Assembly (NCBI RefSeq): GCF_036373705.1
Contig: NC_089851.1
Location: 2,505,001 to 2,569,000 of the forward strand
Length of the DNA: 64,000 nt
Source: Amia ocellicauda
Taxonomy: Eukaryota; Chordata; Actinopteri; Amiiformes; Amiidae
Direction: 5' to 3'
Translations under genes and position numbers: made by a program
In this document: piece by piece, positions 1 through 11,443 of the stretch
Layout of the letters: every line of letters begins with the position of its first letter
Numbering within the stretch: position 1 is the first letter of the stretch
Notes under the pieces: generated by a model
What the model was told of the DNA's origin: nothing
What the model saw: only the letters and a program-made list of their open reading frames with translations
The model's database searches: none

Positions 1-2278
1 CACAGCAATATTAATATGACACTTCGTGCTCCGTTTCTCAGACTCTGTCGGCTCTTCTGAGAAGCTGCTGGGCCCACGTGACTTGCTTGCTGTCCAATGG
101 CGTCAGTCAAATATATTGACAATGTTCCTCCCTCTCCGTGATCGCTTGTGAAAATGCTTTATTTTTCAGCAGTTCAAATCTCACACTCCTCCTTTGGGGG
201 TTGTAATATGGTCCTCTCGAATAGTAGCCTATACTGCATGTAAATTACATTTTTAAATATTAATTATAACTGTTCGTTTAATGGGGTGGGATATTAGAAC
301 TGAGGGATTGTTATAAAGTATTATTGCAGTCTGCTTGTAGTTTCTTGAAATAGCGGGGGGCTGTTGATTGCGGATTGGGGTGGCAGCACAGCCAGGGTTT
401 TGAAAGTGTGGATTTATTATTGAGTGTTATATTTATCGTTGGTTAGTTATTGCACATTGAGTTACGATGTTCTTTGGAGTTTATACTGCTGCTATGGTTT
501 GTAATTACTGGAAGATATTTAATTCCATGTGATTTTAATTAGACTAGTAAATAAATATTATTGGTTTTTATTCCTTGTGTAAAAGTCCGGTTCCTCCTTC
601 TCTTTATTGCGAGTATCCAGACTGCAAGTACATTGTCCAGTGTTGCATTAACTCCAGCAGTGTTAAAATTAACTCTGAAAAGTGTTTATAATACACAGTC
701 ACCAGAGTAAAATGAACGCTTTCATCAGAGTTGGCATTTTCACAGTTAAAAGTCCTGCTCTCAGGGAGTTAAATAAGCACCTCTTACAAGTGTTTATTTT
801 ATTTTATTTAAGTACTCTCTCACCAGTGTTAACTCTGTTAGTCCGTTAAATTGTTAAACCCGTTTACTCTGCTTTTATCAATCAAACGATAACTAGCATT
901 ACCACAAGATTTGCTTCTATACACTCTGGGTGATCAGAAATGTGTGCATGTGTGTAATTGATAGTGTGTATTAAAATCTAGCCGTCCTTTTTTAGAGAGA
1001 GAAAATAAATATTGGTTTTACAATTTACTTTTCAGTAAATAAATACCCAGACCCAATCAAACACACAAACGGGTCAGACATATACAGGCAATGCTTACAA
1101 GCTCCACCACAAACAGGTAAATAGCTACTCATTGTGGTCTGGGCTTGACTCAAAGACATGAGTTCAGAGTTAGGGTAGAAAAACCTGACAACACAAATCT
1201 AAATATATTGATGGGTAAAGATACATTTTACCCTCAAACAATAATTACTGTACAATAATTAACATTTACACAGTTATTAAGAAAAAAATAAAACCATAAA
1301 AACAACAATTATTCAAGAAACTACCACAATGGTAAATTCTTTGGTGTTTGACACCCAGTATTAACACTGACTCTCAAGATGATTTAACTCTCAAAGTGTC
1401 AACTGAATCTCTTTAGTGTTGAAACGACACTGATTTGAACACTATTATTAACAGTGGGATTTCAACACTGCAGATTCTGTCTCACTCACTGTCTCTGTCG
1501 CTACACCTACAACATCGTGCACCGGGCATGAGCTTTAATCTTGTCTGGGACCACAACGGCTCCCATCAGACTCAGATCATTATTCCATATGATATCCCTC
1601 CATATCAGCTTCTGTATGAAACTCAATAATTTCCTTTTTACTCACAGTATTCACAGTACAGTAGCCTATGCATATCATGCATTGTAGCCTCTGCAGCAGC
1701 GTAGCAGCTCCTCGTCCTGCAATCAGACTCAAATGCGGGTGTTTCTGCACAGAAAAATGAGAAGAAATGTAGCTGCTCACACTTTCTGTCACTGGCTGCT
1801 TGCTAAAAACTTGACATCTCTGCTCACTGGCCGATGCGTCGACATCAGGGACCAGTTTTGCGGTCGTCTGGGATTTTCATGATGTGGTTCAGATGCCCGT
1901 GTGAGCCGAGAGCGCAGGTTGCTGTTGTTCAGGTTCTTGATGGGCGATGGTGCTCACAGAGACACTTGTCCCGCACATGCACAGCATCTCTGAGGACAAC
2001 ATGTTCAAGTCCACGTCGGCGATGCAATCAAAGCAGCATCTCTCGGCCTGCGGGGTCATTTCTTTCACTAGCGCGCCTAGTGGACACAATGGGAACTACA
2101 CGTCTTCATCACTGTATTTTTAGAGCTAACGGGCCGTACTGGACTGAACATTCCTGCACTGGCCTGAAGCTGTTAGATCAGGCAAATTTCCTTCCCAATG
2201 ACAAATGATCCCACAATTCAATTATAACCTGAATTTCAAGTACAAGAAACTATAATCTATAAATCATTTGATACTAAA
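1..2278. other. AT-rich non-coding flank with degenerate repeats
   Basis: I see no supportable gene here. Two patches, about 640-860 and 1340-1470, carry many degenerate copies of a short AGTGTTAAC / AGAGTTAA-like word in both orientations, a dispersed fish-repeat pattern. A moderately GC-richer patch at about 1680-2160 is open on both strands (1834-2208 plus, 1889-2089 minus), but I recognise neither translation and see no splice context. Confidence 0.5.
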
Positions 2279-3120
2279 ATAGGTGGCTCAGCAGATACAA
2301 TCTCGTCAGCACAGACTATTCAAAGGTACATAGATAATATTCAGTTGTGGGCGACACCTGGCAGATGAAATTCAATGTGGACAAGTACAAGGTAATACAC
2401 GTTAGGTAACAGAAATGTCCACTATAATTACACTATGGGAGGAACAGAACTAGATGAAGTAACGCATGAGAAAGACCTAGGAGTCTATGAGGACTCCTCA
2501 CTTTCTCCATCCAAACAATGTGGGGAAGCAATAAAAAAGGCAAACACAATGCTAGGGTATATTGTCAAAAGTGTAGAATTGAGAACAAGGGCAGTGATGT
2601 TCAGACTGTACAATGCACTAGTTAGAGCTCATCTGGATACTGTGGACAGTTCTGGGCTCCACACTTCAAGAAAGATATCGCTGCTCTAGAGGCAGTTCAG
2701 AGGAGAGCAACCAGACTTATTCCAGGTCTGAAGGGAAAGTCCTACTGAGAGACTGAGGAACTGAACCTTTTCACCTGGAACAGAGGAGACTACGTGGGGA
2801 CTTGATCCAAGTCTTCAAAATCATGAAAGACATCGACCACATCAAACCAGAGGAGCTTTTCCAGATCAGCAGGGACACACGCACCCGGGGACACAAATGG
2901 AAATTGGGCTTCAAGGCATTCGAGACAGAAAACAGGAGACACTTCTTCACACAGAGAGGCGTCACAATCTGAACAAACTCCCCAGCGATGAGGCTGAAGA
3001 GACAATTTGGGAACATTCAAAAACAGACTGGATAGGATTCTTGATCACTTAGTTATTAATGGACACCAAACGAGCACGATGGGGCGAATGGGCTCCTCTC
3101 GATTGTAAACTTTCTTATGT
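2279..3120 (+). mobile_element. LINE reverse-transcriptase 3' fragment, copy A
   Basis: This is a 5'-truncated non-LTR retrotransposon. Across two frames it translates to the C-terminal part of a reverse transcriptase: a WQMKFN-like start, then [45 protein letters not shown] and NKLPSD-type blocks. That order is typical of CR1/L2/Rex1-like LINEs. Frameshifts and stops show it is dead. Related copies lie at 20.2, 30.3, 54.9 and 63.0 kb. Family assignment is by recognition only. Confidence 0.75.
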
Positions 3121-3350
3121 ATATGTAACGGGGGTAATCCGTGTATAATGAGCCCGTTGCAAGGTGACGTAACCCCTCAGTAAAAAGTAGTAGTACAGTG
3201 TAAAGCCTCCCGTGGTAGGAGGCCCGGCCTTTTTTGCGTAGAGGGCTTAACACTATACTGCGCTGGAGCCACTGCGGTGCGGAGCACTCGGAGGAGTGCC
3301 GGTGGTGCGTGGCTCGATTCCTGGGCGGGGAGCCCCTATATTACATATAG
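3121..3350. repeat. Possible SINE-like insertion
   Basis: A GC-richer segment directly abuts the LINE fragment. It contains a GGCTCGATTCCTGG word near 3312 that resembles a tRNA-type Pol III B box. I cannot fold a tRNA from it and found no second copy in the window. The rest of the gap to 4283 holds nothing I recognise. Confidence 0.25.
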
Positions 3351-4283
3351 TAATACAGTGTAATACACTGAAGTCATCTATGGTCACTTACCTATTCCCA
3401 TTTCTGAATACTTTACAGTAATTATTGATGCCACATCTGACCTGCTTAGATTGGGCTGCACCCTCTGCCCAGACCCTGGCGTTGAAAGGCCATGGTTTAT
3501 CACATGGTCAATGATAGTGGCACATATGTCAGTGTAAACATCTGTTCTGTCTTTCCCTTTGAGCTGCTGTGCCACTGCGTAGACGCACCCCTCTTCCTCT
3601 CTGGCCTCGTGGTTGTGGTTGTGGTCCCCCTCATTCTTCCTTTCGTCTTTGTCTTCTGACTTTCTCTATTTCTCACCAACACCAGCTCACTTCTCTATGT
3701 GATTATGGACTGGTCGTTGATTGAACAATTGAGAAATGAAGATGTGCACACGTGCAGTAGAGATTCACAGTTCTGGGAGTTTGTGTTATCTGCTGTGAAC
3801 AAATGATCTAATTTTGCTTGACAAGATTACCCAATTCATTGTTGTGTCATGTGTAGAGTTGTGTTTACTGCTGTACAAAAATGTGCTTGGCATTTGCATT
3901 TTGTGTGAAAGTAAACAAAAATGGCACAGTTTTGAATGAATGTGTACTGTTCTGCTCATTTAGGTTATGGTGTTGGTCATGTGGACCACAGTTTCATTTG
4001 CACTGACTTAGCAATCGAGAAAACACATCACTTGCAGCCCCTGATCTAACCAGTATTTCTTCATTAGTGGCAGAAAAACAAATGTTGGCAAACAAGCGAG
4101 TTACAAAGACAAAACCCAGGGGTAATACAATCCTTCAGAGCAGTCTTCTCATTTGGAAACCACAAAACATCCTGTTGCATCATTAGGGGCTCAGTGCCAG
4201 GGGGGAGTGTCTGAGGGGCAGGGAGCTGAGGAGCCACAGAGCCCAGTCCTCAGACCTGCTGCTCCCCCAGCGCTGAGAGGAAG

Positions 4284-4524
4284 ATGAGCCGCCTGCTGCC
4301 TGTGCTGCTGCTCACTGCCGGGGCCCTGCTGGCCCCCACCAAGGGGCAGGGAGAGACAGACTTTAACAAGCTCTCTGATGTCTTGAAGACAGCGGTCAAC
4401 CTGGCCATCAAAGACTGCAATGAGAAAAAATTATTTAAGGACCATTTGAATTTCTTCAGCACCATCGAGCCAACGGTATGGTGTGTGTGTGAGTGTGTGT
4501 GAGTGTGTGTGTGTGAGTGTGTGT

Positions 4525-4555
<31 letters not shown>

Positions 4556-4991
4556 AGTGTGTGTGTGTGTGTGTGTGTGAGTGTGTGTGTGTGTGAGTGT
4601 GTGTGAGTGTGTGTGTGTGTGTGAGTGTGAGTGTGTGAGTGTGTGTGAGTGTGAGTGTGTGTGTGTGTGAGTGTGAGTGTGAGTGTGTGTGTGTGAGTGT
4701 GAGTGTGTCAGTGTAAATGCATTTGTCTGTCCGTGTGTGCATTCAGTGTGCATGCCTGTGTGCATTTCTGTGAGTGTGTGTGTGTGTGTATGAAAAGCTG
4801 TCTTACTAGGTCAGTGAACCTAATGTATTTCTGTGTCTTTTTATCTTGCAAGCTAAATGTTTAAATGTAAAGTTCAGAGGAGTTTACATGTTCTCCCCGT
4901 GTCCACGTGGGTTTCCTTCCACCGTCCAAAGACATGCAGGTTAGGTTAATTGGCTTCTCTAAATTGCCCTGTAGGTATGTGTGTGTCTCTT

Positions 4992-5027
<36 letters not shown>

Positions 5028-8000
5028 GCCCAGCGATGGCCTGGCGTCCTGTCCTGGGTGTATTCCTGCCTTGCGCCCTATGCCTGCAGGGGTCAACTCC
5101 GGCTTCCCCGCGACCCTCAGCAGGACAAGCGGTTTCGAAAATGGATGGATGGATAAAGTTCAGATTCCTCTTTGTTGTTTAATAGAAACTACATTAGAAA
5201 ATTATTCACAGAGATGGGGGGCCACTGAGGCGGGTTGGATTTTGATCTTTAATCTCAGATCTCTTTATGCATGCCAGAGGCTAAACTGACACTGTTTGTA
5301 TACTGTATCTCTGATCAACCTCTTACATGGAAATCCCACTGCAGTTATTCCCCGACTTTATTTTGCCAAAATTGGAGAAAACAAAGCTGTACAGATTCAT
5401 ATACTTGTACATCTGCTTCACCCCCGATCCCCTCCCCTCTCTCTCTGACTGGACTTTGTAAACCAAACTGTTTTCTTTTCTTTCTTTTTAACCTCTGCAT
5501 TGTCTGAAATGAATAGTTTGAAACTGTATCTCTCTTTTTCCTTTGCAGAGTGACAACAGTTTTGTTGATTTCAACTTTTATATGAAAGTAACGCACTGCT
5601 CTAAGACCAATAGACACGAACACCGTGGGGACTGCAAGTTCAATGACAAAAGAGTGAGTGTCACGCTGGGCTGGAGAGAGCAGGGAGTGTAACAGTACAC
5701 AGAGACAGACAGTGAGACAAAGACAAATAGTGAGACAGAGACAATGAGTGAGACAGAGACAGTGAGAGTGACAGACAGTGAGTGTGACAGACAGTGAGTG
5801 AGACAGAGACAATGAGCGAGACAGACACAGGGAGTGAGATAGAGACAATGAGCGAAACAGACACAGGGAGTGAGACAGAGACAATGAGTGAGACAGACAC
5901 AGGGAGTGAGACAGAGACAATGAGCGAGACAGACACAGTGAGTGAAACAGATACAGGGAGTGAGATAGAGACAATGAGTGAGACAGACACAGTGAGTGAG
6001 ACAGAGACAATGAGCGAGACAGACGCAGTGAGTGAGACAGATACAGTGAGTGAGACAGAGACAATGAGTGAGACAGATAGTGAGTGTGACAGACAGTGAG
6101 TGAGACAGAGACAATGAGTGAGACAGATAGTGAGTGTGACAGATACAGTGAGTGAGACAGAGACAGGGAGTGGGACAGCGATGAGAAGAACAGTGGTGCA
6201 GGCTTCTGAGCTTCAGTATTGAAATAAACACAGAGAGGACTATCTACAGGTCAGAACACCCTGGTGTGTCTCTGCAGACACTGTTCACCCGCAGTGCAGT
6301 CATATCCCTACCTCACCTTGTCTCTCCCCGTCTCTTCCCCACAGCCATTGCTAGACTGTGTGGTATGCGGCAGAAGACACGGGAACAGCATTGAATCGCC
6401 CTACATCCACTGTGTTCCAAAAAAACACCTGGTAAAAAAGGTATTTCAACCAAATGGTTTCCATCAAGAAATGAAAAACTTCAGTACTATATTTTATACA
6501 TGCATATACACTCACCTAAAGGATTATTAGGAACACCTGTTCAATTTCTCATTAATGCAATTATCTAATCAACCAATCACATGGCAGTTGCTTCAATGCA
6601 TTTAGGGGTGTGGTCCTGGTCAAGACAATCTCCTGAACTCCAAACTGAATGTCTGAATGGGAAAGAAAGGTGATTTAAGCAATTTTGAGCGTGGCATGGT
6701 TGTTGGTGCCAGACGGGCCGGTCTGAGTATTTCACAATCTGCTCAGTTACTGGGATTTTCACGCACAACCATTTCTAGGGTTTACAAAGAATGGTGTGAA
6801 AAGGGAAAAACATCCAGTATGCGGCAGTCCTGTGGGCGAAAATGCCTTGTTGATGCCAGAGGTCAGAGGAGAATGGGCCAACTGATTCAAGCTGATAGAA
6901 GAGCAACTTTGACTGAAATAACCACTCGTTACAACCGAGGTATGCAGCAAAGCATTTGTGAAGCCACAACACGTACAACCTTGAGGCGGATGGGCTACAA
7001 CAGCAGAAGACCCCACCGGGTACCACTCATCTCCACTACAAATAGGAAAAAGAGGCTACAATTTGCACAAGCTCACCAAAATTGGACAGTTGAAGACTGG
7101 AAAAATGTTGCCTGGTCTGATGAGTCTCGATTTCTGTTGAGACATTCAGACATTCAGTCAGAATTTGGTGTAAACAGAATGAGAACTTGCCTTGTTACCA
7201 CTGTGCAGGCTGGTGGTGGTGGTGTAATGGTGTGGGGGATGTTTTCTTGGCACACTTTAGGCCCCTTAGTGCCAATTGGGCATCGTTTAAATGCCACGGC
7301 CTACCTGAGCATTGTTTCTGACCATGTCCATCCCTTTATGACCACCATGTACCCATCCTCTGATGGCTACTTCCAGCAGGATAATGCACCATGTCACAAA
7401 GGTCCAATCATTTCAAATTGGTATCTTGAACATGACAATGAGTTCACTGTACTAAACTGGCCCCCACAGTCACCAGATCTCAACCCAATAGAGCATCTTT
7501 GGGATGTGGTGGAACGGGAGCTTCGTGCCCTGGATGTGCATCCCACAAATCTCCATCAACTGCAAGATGCTGTCCTATCAATATGGGCCAACATTTCTAA
7601 AGAATGCTTTCAGCACCTTGTTGAATCAATGCCACGTAGAATTAAGGCAGTTCTGAAGGCGAAAGGGGGTCAAACACAGTATTAGTATGGTGTTCCTAAT
7701 AATCCTTTAGGTGAGTGTATATATTGTGACTCACTGTGGGGTGTAGTACAGAATGGACACAGCCTGTGGAAGAAACATCTCCGTCTTGTCCCTTTCTCTG
7801 GTCATACCAATATTGACACACCAATCACCTGTCAGCCACCATATATACACAGAACAAACAAGGCAACCGATTGCACTGCACCGAGACAGGGTGAGGGAGC
7901 AGACCGGAGACAGAGGGAGAAGGAGACGATATAAGGACCCTGTTTGATTGAGAACCTGGCTTGTTTACATACATATACACATGCACACATAGGTGTACTT

Positions 8001-8927
8001 TATGGGAGGGACACTTTTTGAAAGATGGGGGATAGTTTCACCGAATGTCCAACCCACCTTTGAAACAAAAGTTACATATATAGTGACACTGGGGCTGGTT
8101 GGGGCCTGTGTGTCTGAGGATCACCGCTGGACAGGCTGAGTCTTTTTCCTTTCTTTTCCCAAACGGCTAGTCGGTTTCCCAAGGAATCAGTTCAGGAGAG
8201 TATCAGCGCCTAAGACAGTCTCGTGGTTGTGTTTTTCCTGGAAGTCAGCTAAGAGGTTTTCTCTTCTCTCCTTGCTCAAAAGACAGAAAGCTCGAAAGTT
8301 AGAAATCCATATATTTACACAGAGAGGAATATATATACATATACACACACATATAGTGCCTATAGGAAGTTTTCATAATCTACATAATCTAAATATTTCT
8401 AAATACTAATTATTATCTTTAATGTGTTTCATTTTTAAAACAGCAGAAAGTGCTGCAAAGAATTGATAACAAACGTTATTGAGCTGTGTTGCTATCCAAC
8501 TATACGTCTGAGTCCTGTTTCTGTTTAGTGTCTCTGTGGAGTAGGAATCGCATCCCAGTGAGGGACACAGCTGCTTCCAGAGACCCAAACCTCCCAGGTT
8601 CACTTCTGTTCCCAATTTGATGTTATACTTTAGTTAAAGGATGCAGCAAATAGATGAGCAAAATATGCTGTTTAAATTATAAATGGAACCGGAAGCCGGC
8701 CCTGGGGAGTCTTGTTCACTGGGATCGACTGAATCCGTGTCTCTCGGTCTTCCTTTGAGTACAACAAACAGAAACAGGTCCTTCAGGTGTGCTGACTCCG
8801 TGAGCTCTCTAACTGGGATCACTGTCCTTCATTTCAGCATCAAACCGAGAGAAAGGAGAAGTGTGACATCTACAGACCGGGCCAAGAGAGTCTGTTGTTT
8901 CAGAGGGGCTGTGAGGGCTGTTACTGA
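4284..8927 (+). CDS. rarres2: Chemerin-like protein (retinoic acid receptor responder 2)
   Basis: Coding exons are 4284-4475, 5549-5653, 6345-6440 and 8838-8927. All introns are phase 0 with GT-AG ends, giving 160 aa (human chemerin has 163). The order is a hydrophobic signal peptide (about residues 1-21), then a cystatin-like fold. All six cysteines of the chemerin pattern are present: HC and DC in exon 2, DC, VC and HC in exon 3, KC in exon 4. Exon 1 adds one cysteine. Exon 4 opens with an HQTE...C block matching the mammalian HQETQC segment. Chemerin is a secreted prochemerin whose C-terminus is trimmed by proteases to activate CMKLR1. Here the tail ends in FQRGCEGCY rather than the mammalian FPGQFAFS-type peptide. 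Human RARRES2 lies in 7q36.1, the same band as FASTK and SLC4A2, which supports the call. Intron 3 hosts a Tc1 transposon. A cystatin-family relative is the alternative. Confidence 0.75.
4479..4790 (+). repeat. (GT)n/(GTGA)n microsatellite in rarres2 intron 1
   Basis: About 300 bases of alternating GTGT and GAGT words begin right after the exon 1 donor. Long His/Thr/Ser open frames on the minus strand here are products of the repeat, not genes. Confidence 0.9.
4873..5158 (+). repeat. Dispersed fish repeat with (GGAT)n tail
   Basis: The segment runs from a TTTACATGTTCTCCCCGTG start, through AAAGACATGCAGGTTAGG and CTAAATTGCCC, an internal (TG)n at about 4979-5028, a GATGGCCTGGCGTCCTGTCC block, to a GGATGGATGGAT end. 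I recognise this as a repeat type common in fish genomes. A shorter inverted relative lies near 60.53-60.60 kb. Confidence 0.7.
5695..6175 (+). repeat. Minisatellite of GTGAGACAGA-type units in rarres2 intron 2
   Basis: Tandem units of roughly 30-36 bases are built from GAGACAGAGACAATGAG and GAGACAGACACAGGGAG variants. Every frame stays open because the unit lacks stops, so the long Ser/His/Leu and Glu/Thr open frames are artefacts. It lies between the exon 2 donor at 5654 and exon 3. Confidence 0.9.
6509..7717 (+). mobile_element. Complete Tc1/mariner element (DD36E type)
   Basis: A 1209-bp element is bounded by perfect 29-base terminal inverted repeats (6509-6537 and 7689-7717, starting CACTCACCTAAAGG). 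TA dinucleotides flank it at 6507-6508 and 7718-7719, the expected Tc1/mariner target duplication. It encloses one uninterrupted transposase. It sits in intron 3 of rarres2 in the same orientation. Perfect repeats and an open frame suggest recent insertion. Confidence 0.93.
6657..7685 (+). CDS. Tc1-like transposase, intact
   Basis: The 342-residue frame has an N-terminal paired-like helix-turn-helix region (about residues 1-110, with ISQSAQLLGFSRTTISRVYK) and a DDE catalytic domain. The catalytic blocks are WSDESRF, then FQQDNAPCH, then [12 protein letters not shown]. Counting from the second Asp to the Glu gives 36 intervening residues, so the signature is DD36E rather than the classical DD34E. 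From memory this matches the Incomer-like group of vertebrate Tc1/mariner elements. A glycine run (AGGGGVMVWG) typical of the family is present. The protein would cut and paste the flanking element in the nucleus. No frameshift or stop is seen, but activity is unproven. Confidence 0.93.
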   Translation: MGKKGDLSNFERGMVVGARRAGLSISQSAQLLGFSRTTISRVYKEWCEKGKTSSMRQSCGRKCLVDARGQRRMGQLIQADRRATLTEITTRYNRGMQQSICEATTRTTLRRMGYNSRRPHRVPLISTTNRKKRLQFAQAHQNWTVEDWKNVAWSDESRFLLRHSDIQSEFGVNRMRTCLVTTVQAGGGGVMVWGMFSWHTLGPLVPIGHRLNATAYLSIVSDHVHPFMTTMYPSSDGYFQQDNAPCHKGPIISNWYLEHDNEFTVLNWPPQSPDLNPIEHLWDVVERELRALDVHPTNLHQLQDAVLSIWANISKECFQHLVESMPRRIKAVLKAKGGQTQY

Positions 8928-9069
8928 TGACTCCCCTGGCAGGGTCCAGAGGCTGGAGGGGTGCTGGGTCAGGAGTTCAGTCCAGCTCTAGGGAGAGACA
9001 AGCAGCGCAGCCTGGGATCCCCTCCCTTTCTGACCAGCTGAGAGTGTGAGTGAGTGAGATTGTGTGTGT

Positions 9070-9119
<50 letters not shown>

Positions 9120-9989
9120 GTGAGTGAGTGTGTTTCTGTGTCAGAGTGTTGAAACGAGTTTGTGCATATGGGTGCAGACTACACACACAATCTAGTATTT
9201 TTGCAGAAACTATATCTTTATTACAGGTTTATTTGTTCCTGCAATACACAGACTTTCCATACTGTCTCCATCATATATTAAATGTTGATCGCTGATGTAG
9301 CTGATGTAATCCTCTCTGCCCGTGCACGTCCTCGCCCAACTATTGATGCAATACAAACACGCACTTCAGTGCAGCTGTGATGTAATAATGCACAGCATAC
9401 TAAATGTGCAGGAATGACATTTGTTTTCTATATGTTGATATGTAGTACTTTATATTAAAAGCATTAAGAGCACGCGTGTGAAGTGCATAATTAATGAAAG
9501 TGAATTTGTGTCTGCTTCCTAAACGAGGGTCTTTGCTCTCGATGGCTAGCGATCAGGGCCTTGCTTCTGGTTTAGAAGGGAATCGACACTTTGTGACAAC
9601 CTGAAGGAAAACAAAAGGCCAGACAGATCAATGGAAACACACACGCTTGGCCGACTTACTCAATTATGGAACATGTGTAAAGCTCAAGAGAAGAGAAGCC
9701 AGCAGTCTGTAATAGTTGTATTTCAGATACGAATTAAACAGTTAAATGAATTGAGCAATGACACATATAATATTAAGTAAACCAATCATTGGCTAAAATA
9801 CTCACTGGGAATATTGTACACAGAGGAACACTATAAATCACTCAAATCAGTATTGCACACACTTAAAAATATTCACAGTTATAAATAATTTAAACACACA
9901 ACTCAGTGATACAAAACCCATCCAAAAGTGTCATTGACATCTAGACAAGTATAACATGTGATACACACTCCTAATAACATGTTTGTTAA
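8928..9989. other. rarres2 3' flank
   Basis: This contains the presumed 3' UTR and a (GA)n tract at about 9071-9119. The rest is AT-rich sequence without a recognisable gene. A TTATTA-rich block near 9210-9240 may include the transcript end, but I see no clear poly(A) signal with a GT-rich follower. Confidence 0.4.
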
Positions 9990-11000
9990 CATTATCCAGG
10001 ACATACATTATTGGGGCACAAATGGCAGGAGCTTCAATCACACAGACGCTCAACTGGCTCGTGTTTCAATAGCAACAGTGACTGAAGTTACATCTGCATT
10101 TAGATCTATGGGAAAGACATCAGTAAACAGGGTTGGACATTGTGGTCAAAAGAGCACATTCGATGACCGTGATGCTCGTGCATTACTGTGATATGTAAGG
10201 ACAAACAGAAGAGCAGCTCTTTCCCAGTTGACTGAGAATGTCAATGCAGAACGTGATCAGACTGTCGGCAAGAACAGTCCATCCAGAACTACACAGAGAG
10301 GATATTACAGTAGCGCTGCAGTGCAGAAACCCCTCATTACAAAGACAAATGCACATCTGAGAGTCCAGTGGTGCAAAAACCAGAGGCACTGGTCTACAGA
10401 TATGCGGAAAAATGTGATCTGGTCAGATAAGTCATCCTTCACTATGTTCTGGACAAGTGGGCGAGTGGATGTGTGGGACACCAAGAGAACGGGACAGGCC
10501 TGACTGCTGGACCCCTACAGTGAGAGGGTCCGGAGGCTCTGTTATGCTGTGGGGGGCATTTTCCTGGCATGGTTTGGGTCCACTTGTCCCCTTAGAGGGA
10601 AGGGTCTCTGCAAATCATGACACAGTTATTCTGAGTGATCACCTTTATCCTATGGTGACACATTTCTGTCCTGATGGGAGTGGTCTCTTCCAGGATGACA
10701 ATGCTCCATCCACAGGGCACGAGGGTCACTGAATGGTGTGATGAGTATGAAAATAATGTGAATCATATGCTATGGGCTTCACAGTCATCAGATCTCAACC
10801 CAATTGAACACCTATGGGAGATTCTGGACTGATGTGTTAGACAGCGCTCTCCACCACCATCATCAAAACATCAAATGAGGGAATATCTTGTGGAAGAATG
10901 ATGTTCATCCCTCCAGTAGAGACCAGAGACTCGTAGAATCTGTGCCGAGAGCATTGAAGCTGTTCTGAGGCTTGTGGTGCCCAACAGCTCACTGAGACAC
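9990..11000 (+). pseudogene. Decayed Tc1-like transposase
   Basis: Three overlapping frames (9958-10191, 10228-10503, 10457-10732) and a further tail together read as a Tc1-type transposase. There is a helix-turn-helix region, then a WSDKS block, a QDDNAPS block and an NPIEHLWE block near 10800. In-frame stops and frameshifts separate them. I cannot define terminal repeats, so the limits are approximate. The protein differs clearly from the intact element at 6.5 kb. Confidence 0.75.
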
Positions 11001-11201
11001 TTTATGCTGGTTTTTCCTTTGTCACCTGTCTGCACTTAGACGTAAACGATGTTGTGCCAAATTGTATAAGAGGAGATTAAATAAGTCTATTGCACCTTAA
11101 ACTGAGACAGCGTTGCCACCTTCTGGACAATGTCTCAAACTGCAACCAGCCATTTAATTGCAGTGTAATAAATTGCTTCAGCACAGCAGACCAAACACGA
11201 G

Positions 11202-11202
11202 A

Positions 11203-11247
<45 letters not shown>
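11202..11247 (+). repeat. (AAT)n microsatellite
   Basis: About fifteen trinucleotide units lie between the decayed transposon and the fastk promoter region. Confidence 0.9.
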
Positions 11248-11248
<1 letters not shown>

Positions 11249-11325
11249 GTTTGTGAAAAATCATAAAACAAATAAGTACAGGAGAACATGACCATAGAAA
11301 CTACATTGAAGTAGACCCTCAGGCT

Positions 11326-11443
11326 GGCCACTAGAGGGCCCCAGAGTCACGTTTATATGAGCATTATTTATTTATTGGATGAGGGCGTCAAATAAATATA
11401 AGTGGCTGCTCTTATAATGGTGACTCTGGGCCCTCTTGTGGCC
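11326..11443. repeat. Inverted repeat carrying two CTCF-like cores
   Basis: The arms at 11326-11350 and 11420-11443 are about 24 bases, nearly complementary, around an AT-rich loop. Each contains a CCACNAGAGGGCC word: plus strand at 11328-11340 and minus strand at 11428-11441. This resembles the CTCF core CCNCNAGRKGGC. The hairpin form also fits a small MITE. Confidence 0.45.

Noticed and set aside
1834-2208. Opposing open frames as a possible retrocopy
   Set aside because: No recognised protein, no poly(A) tract or target-site duplication, and frames open on both strands.
3290-3345. Possible tRNA gene
   Set aside because: Only a B-box-like word is present. I cannot draw an acceptor stem or anticodon arm.
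4250-4765. 171-codon minus-strand frame rich in His/Thr
   Set aside because: It is a product of the GT microsatellite plus the antisense of rarres2 exon 1.
5695-6175. Repeat array considered as a CRISPR
   Set aside because: Units are contiguous variants with no unique spacers, in a vertebrate intron. It is a minisatellite.
5345-6231. Long Ser/Leu/His-rich open frames on both strands
   Set aside because: They are the translation of the minisatellite at 5695-6175, whose unit lacks stops. The real exons flank it.
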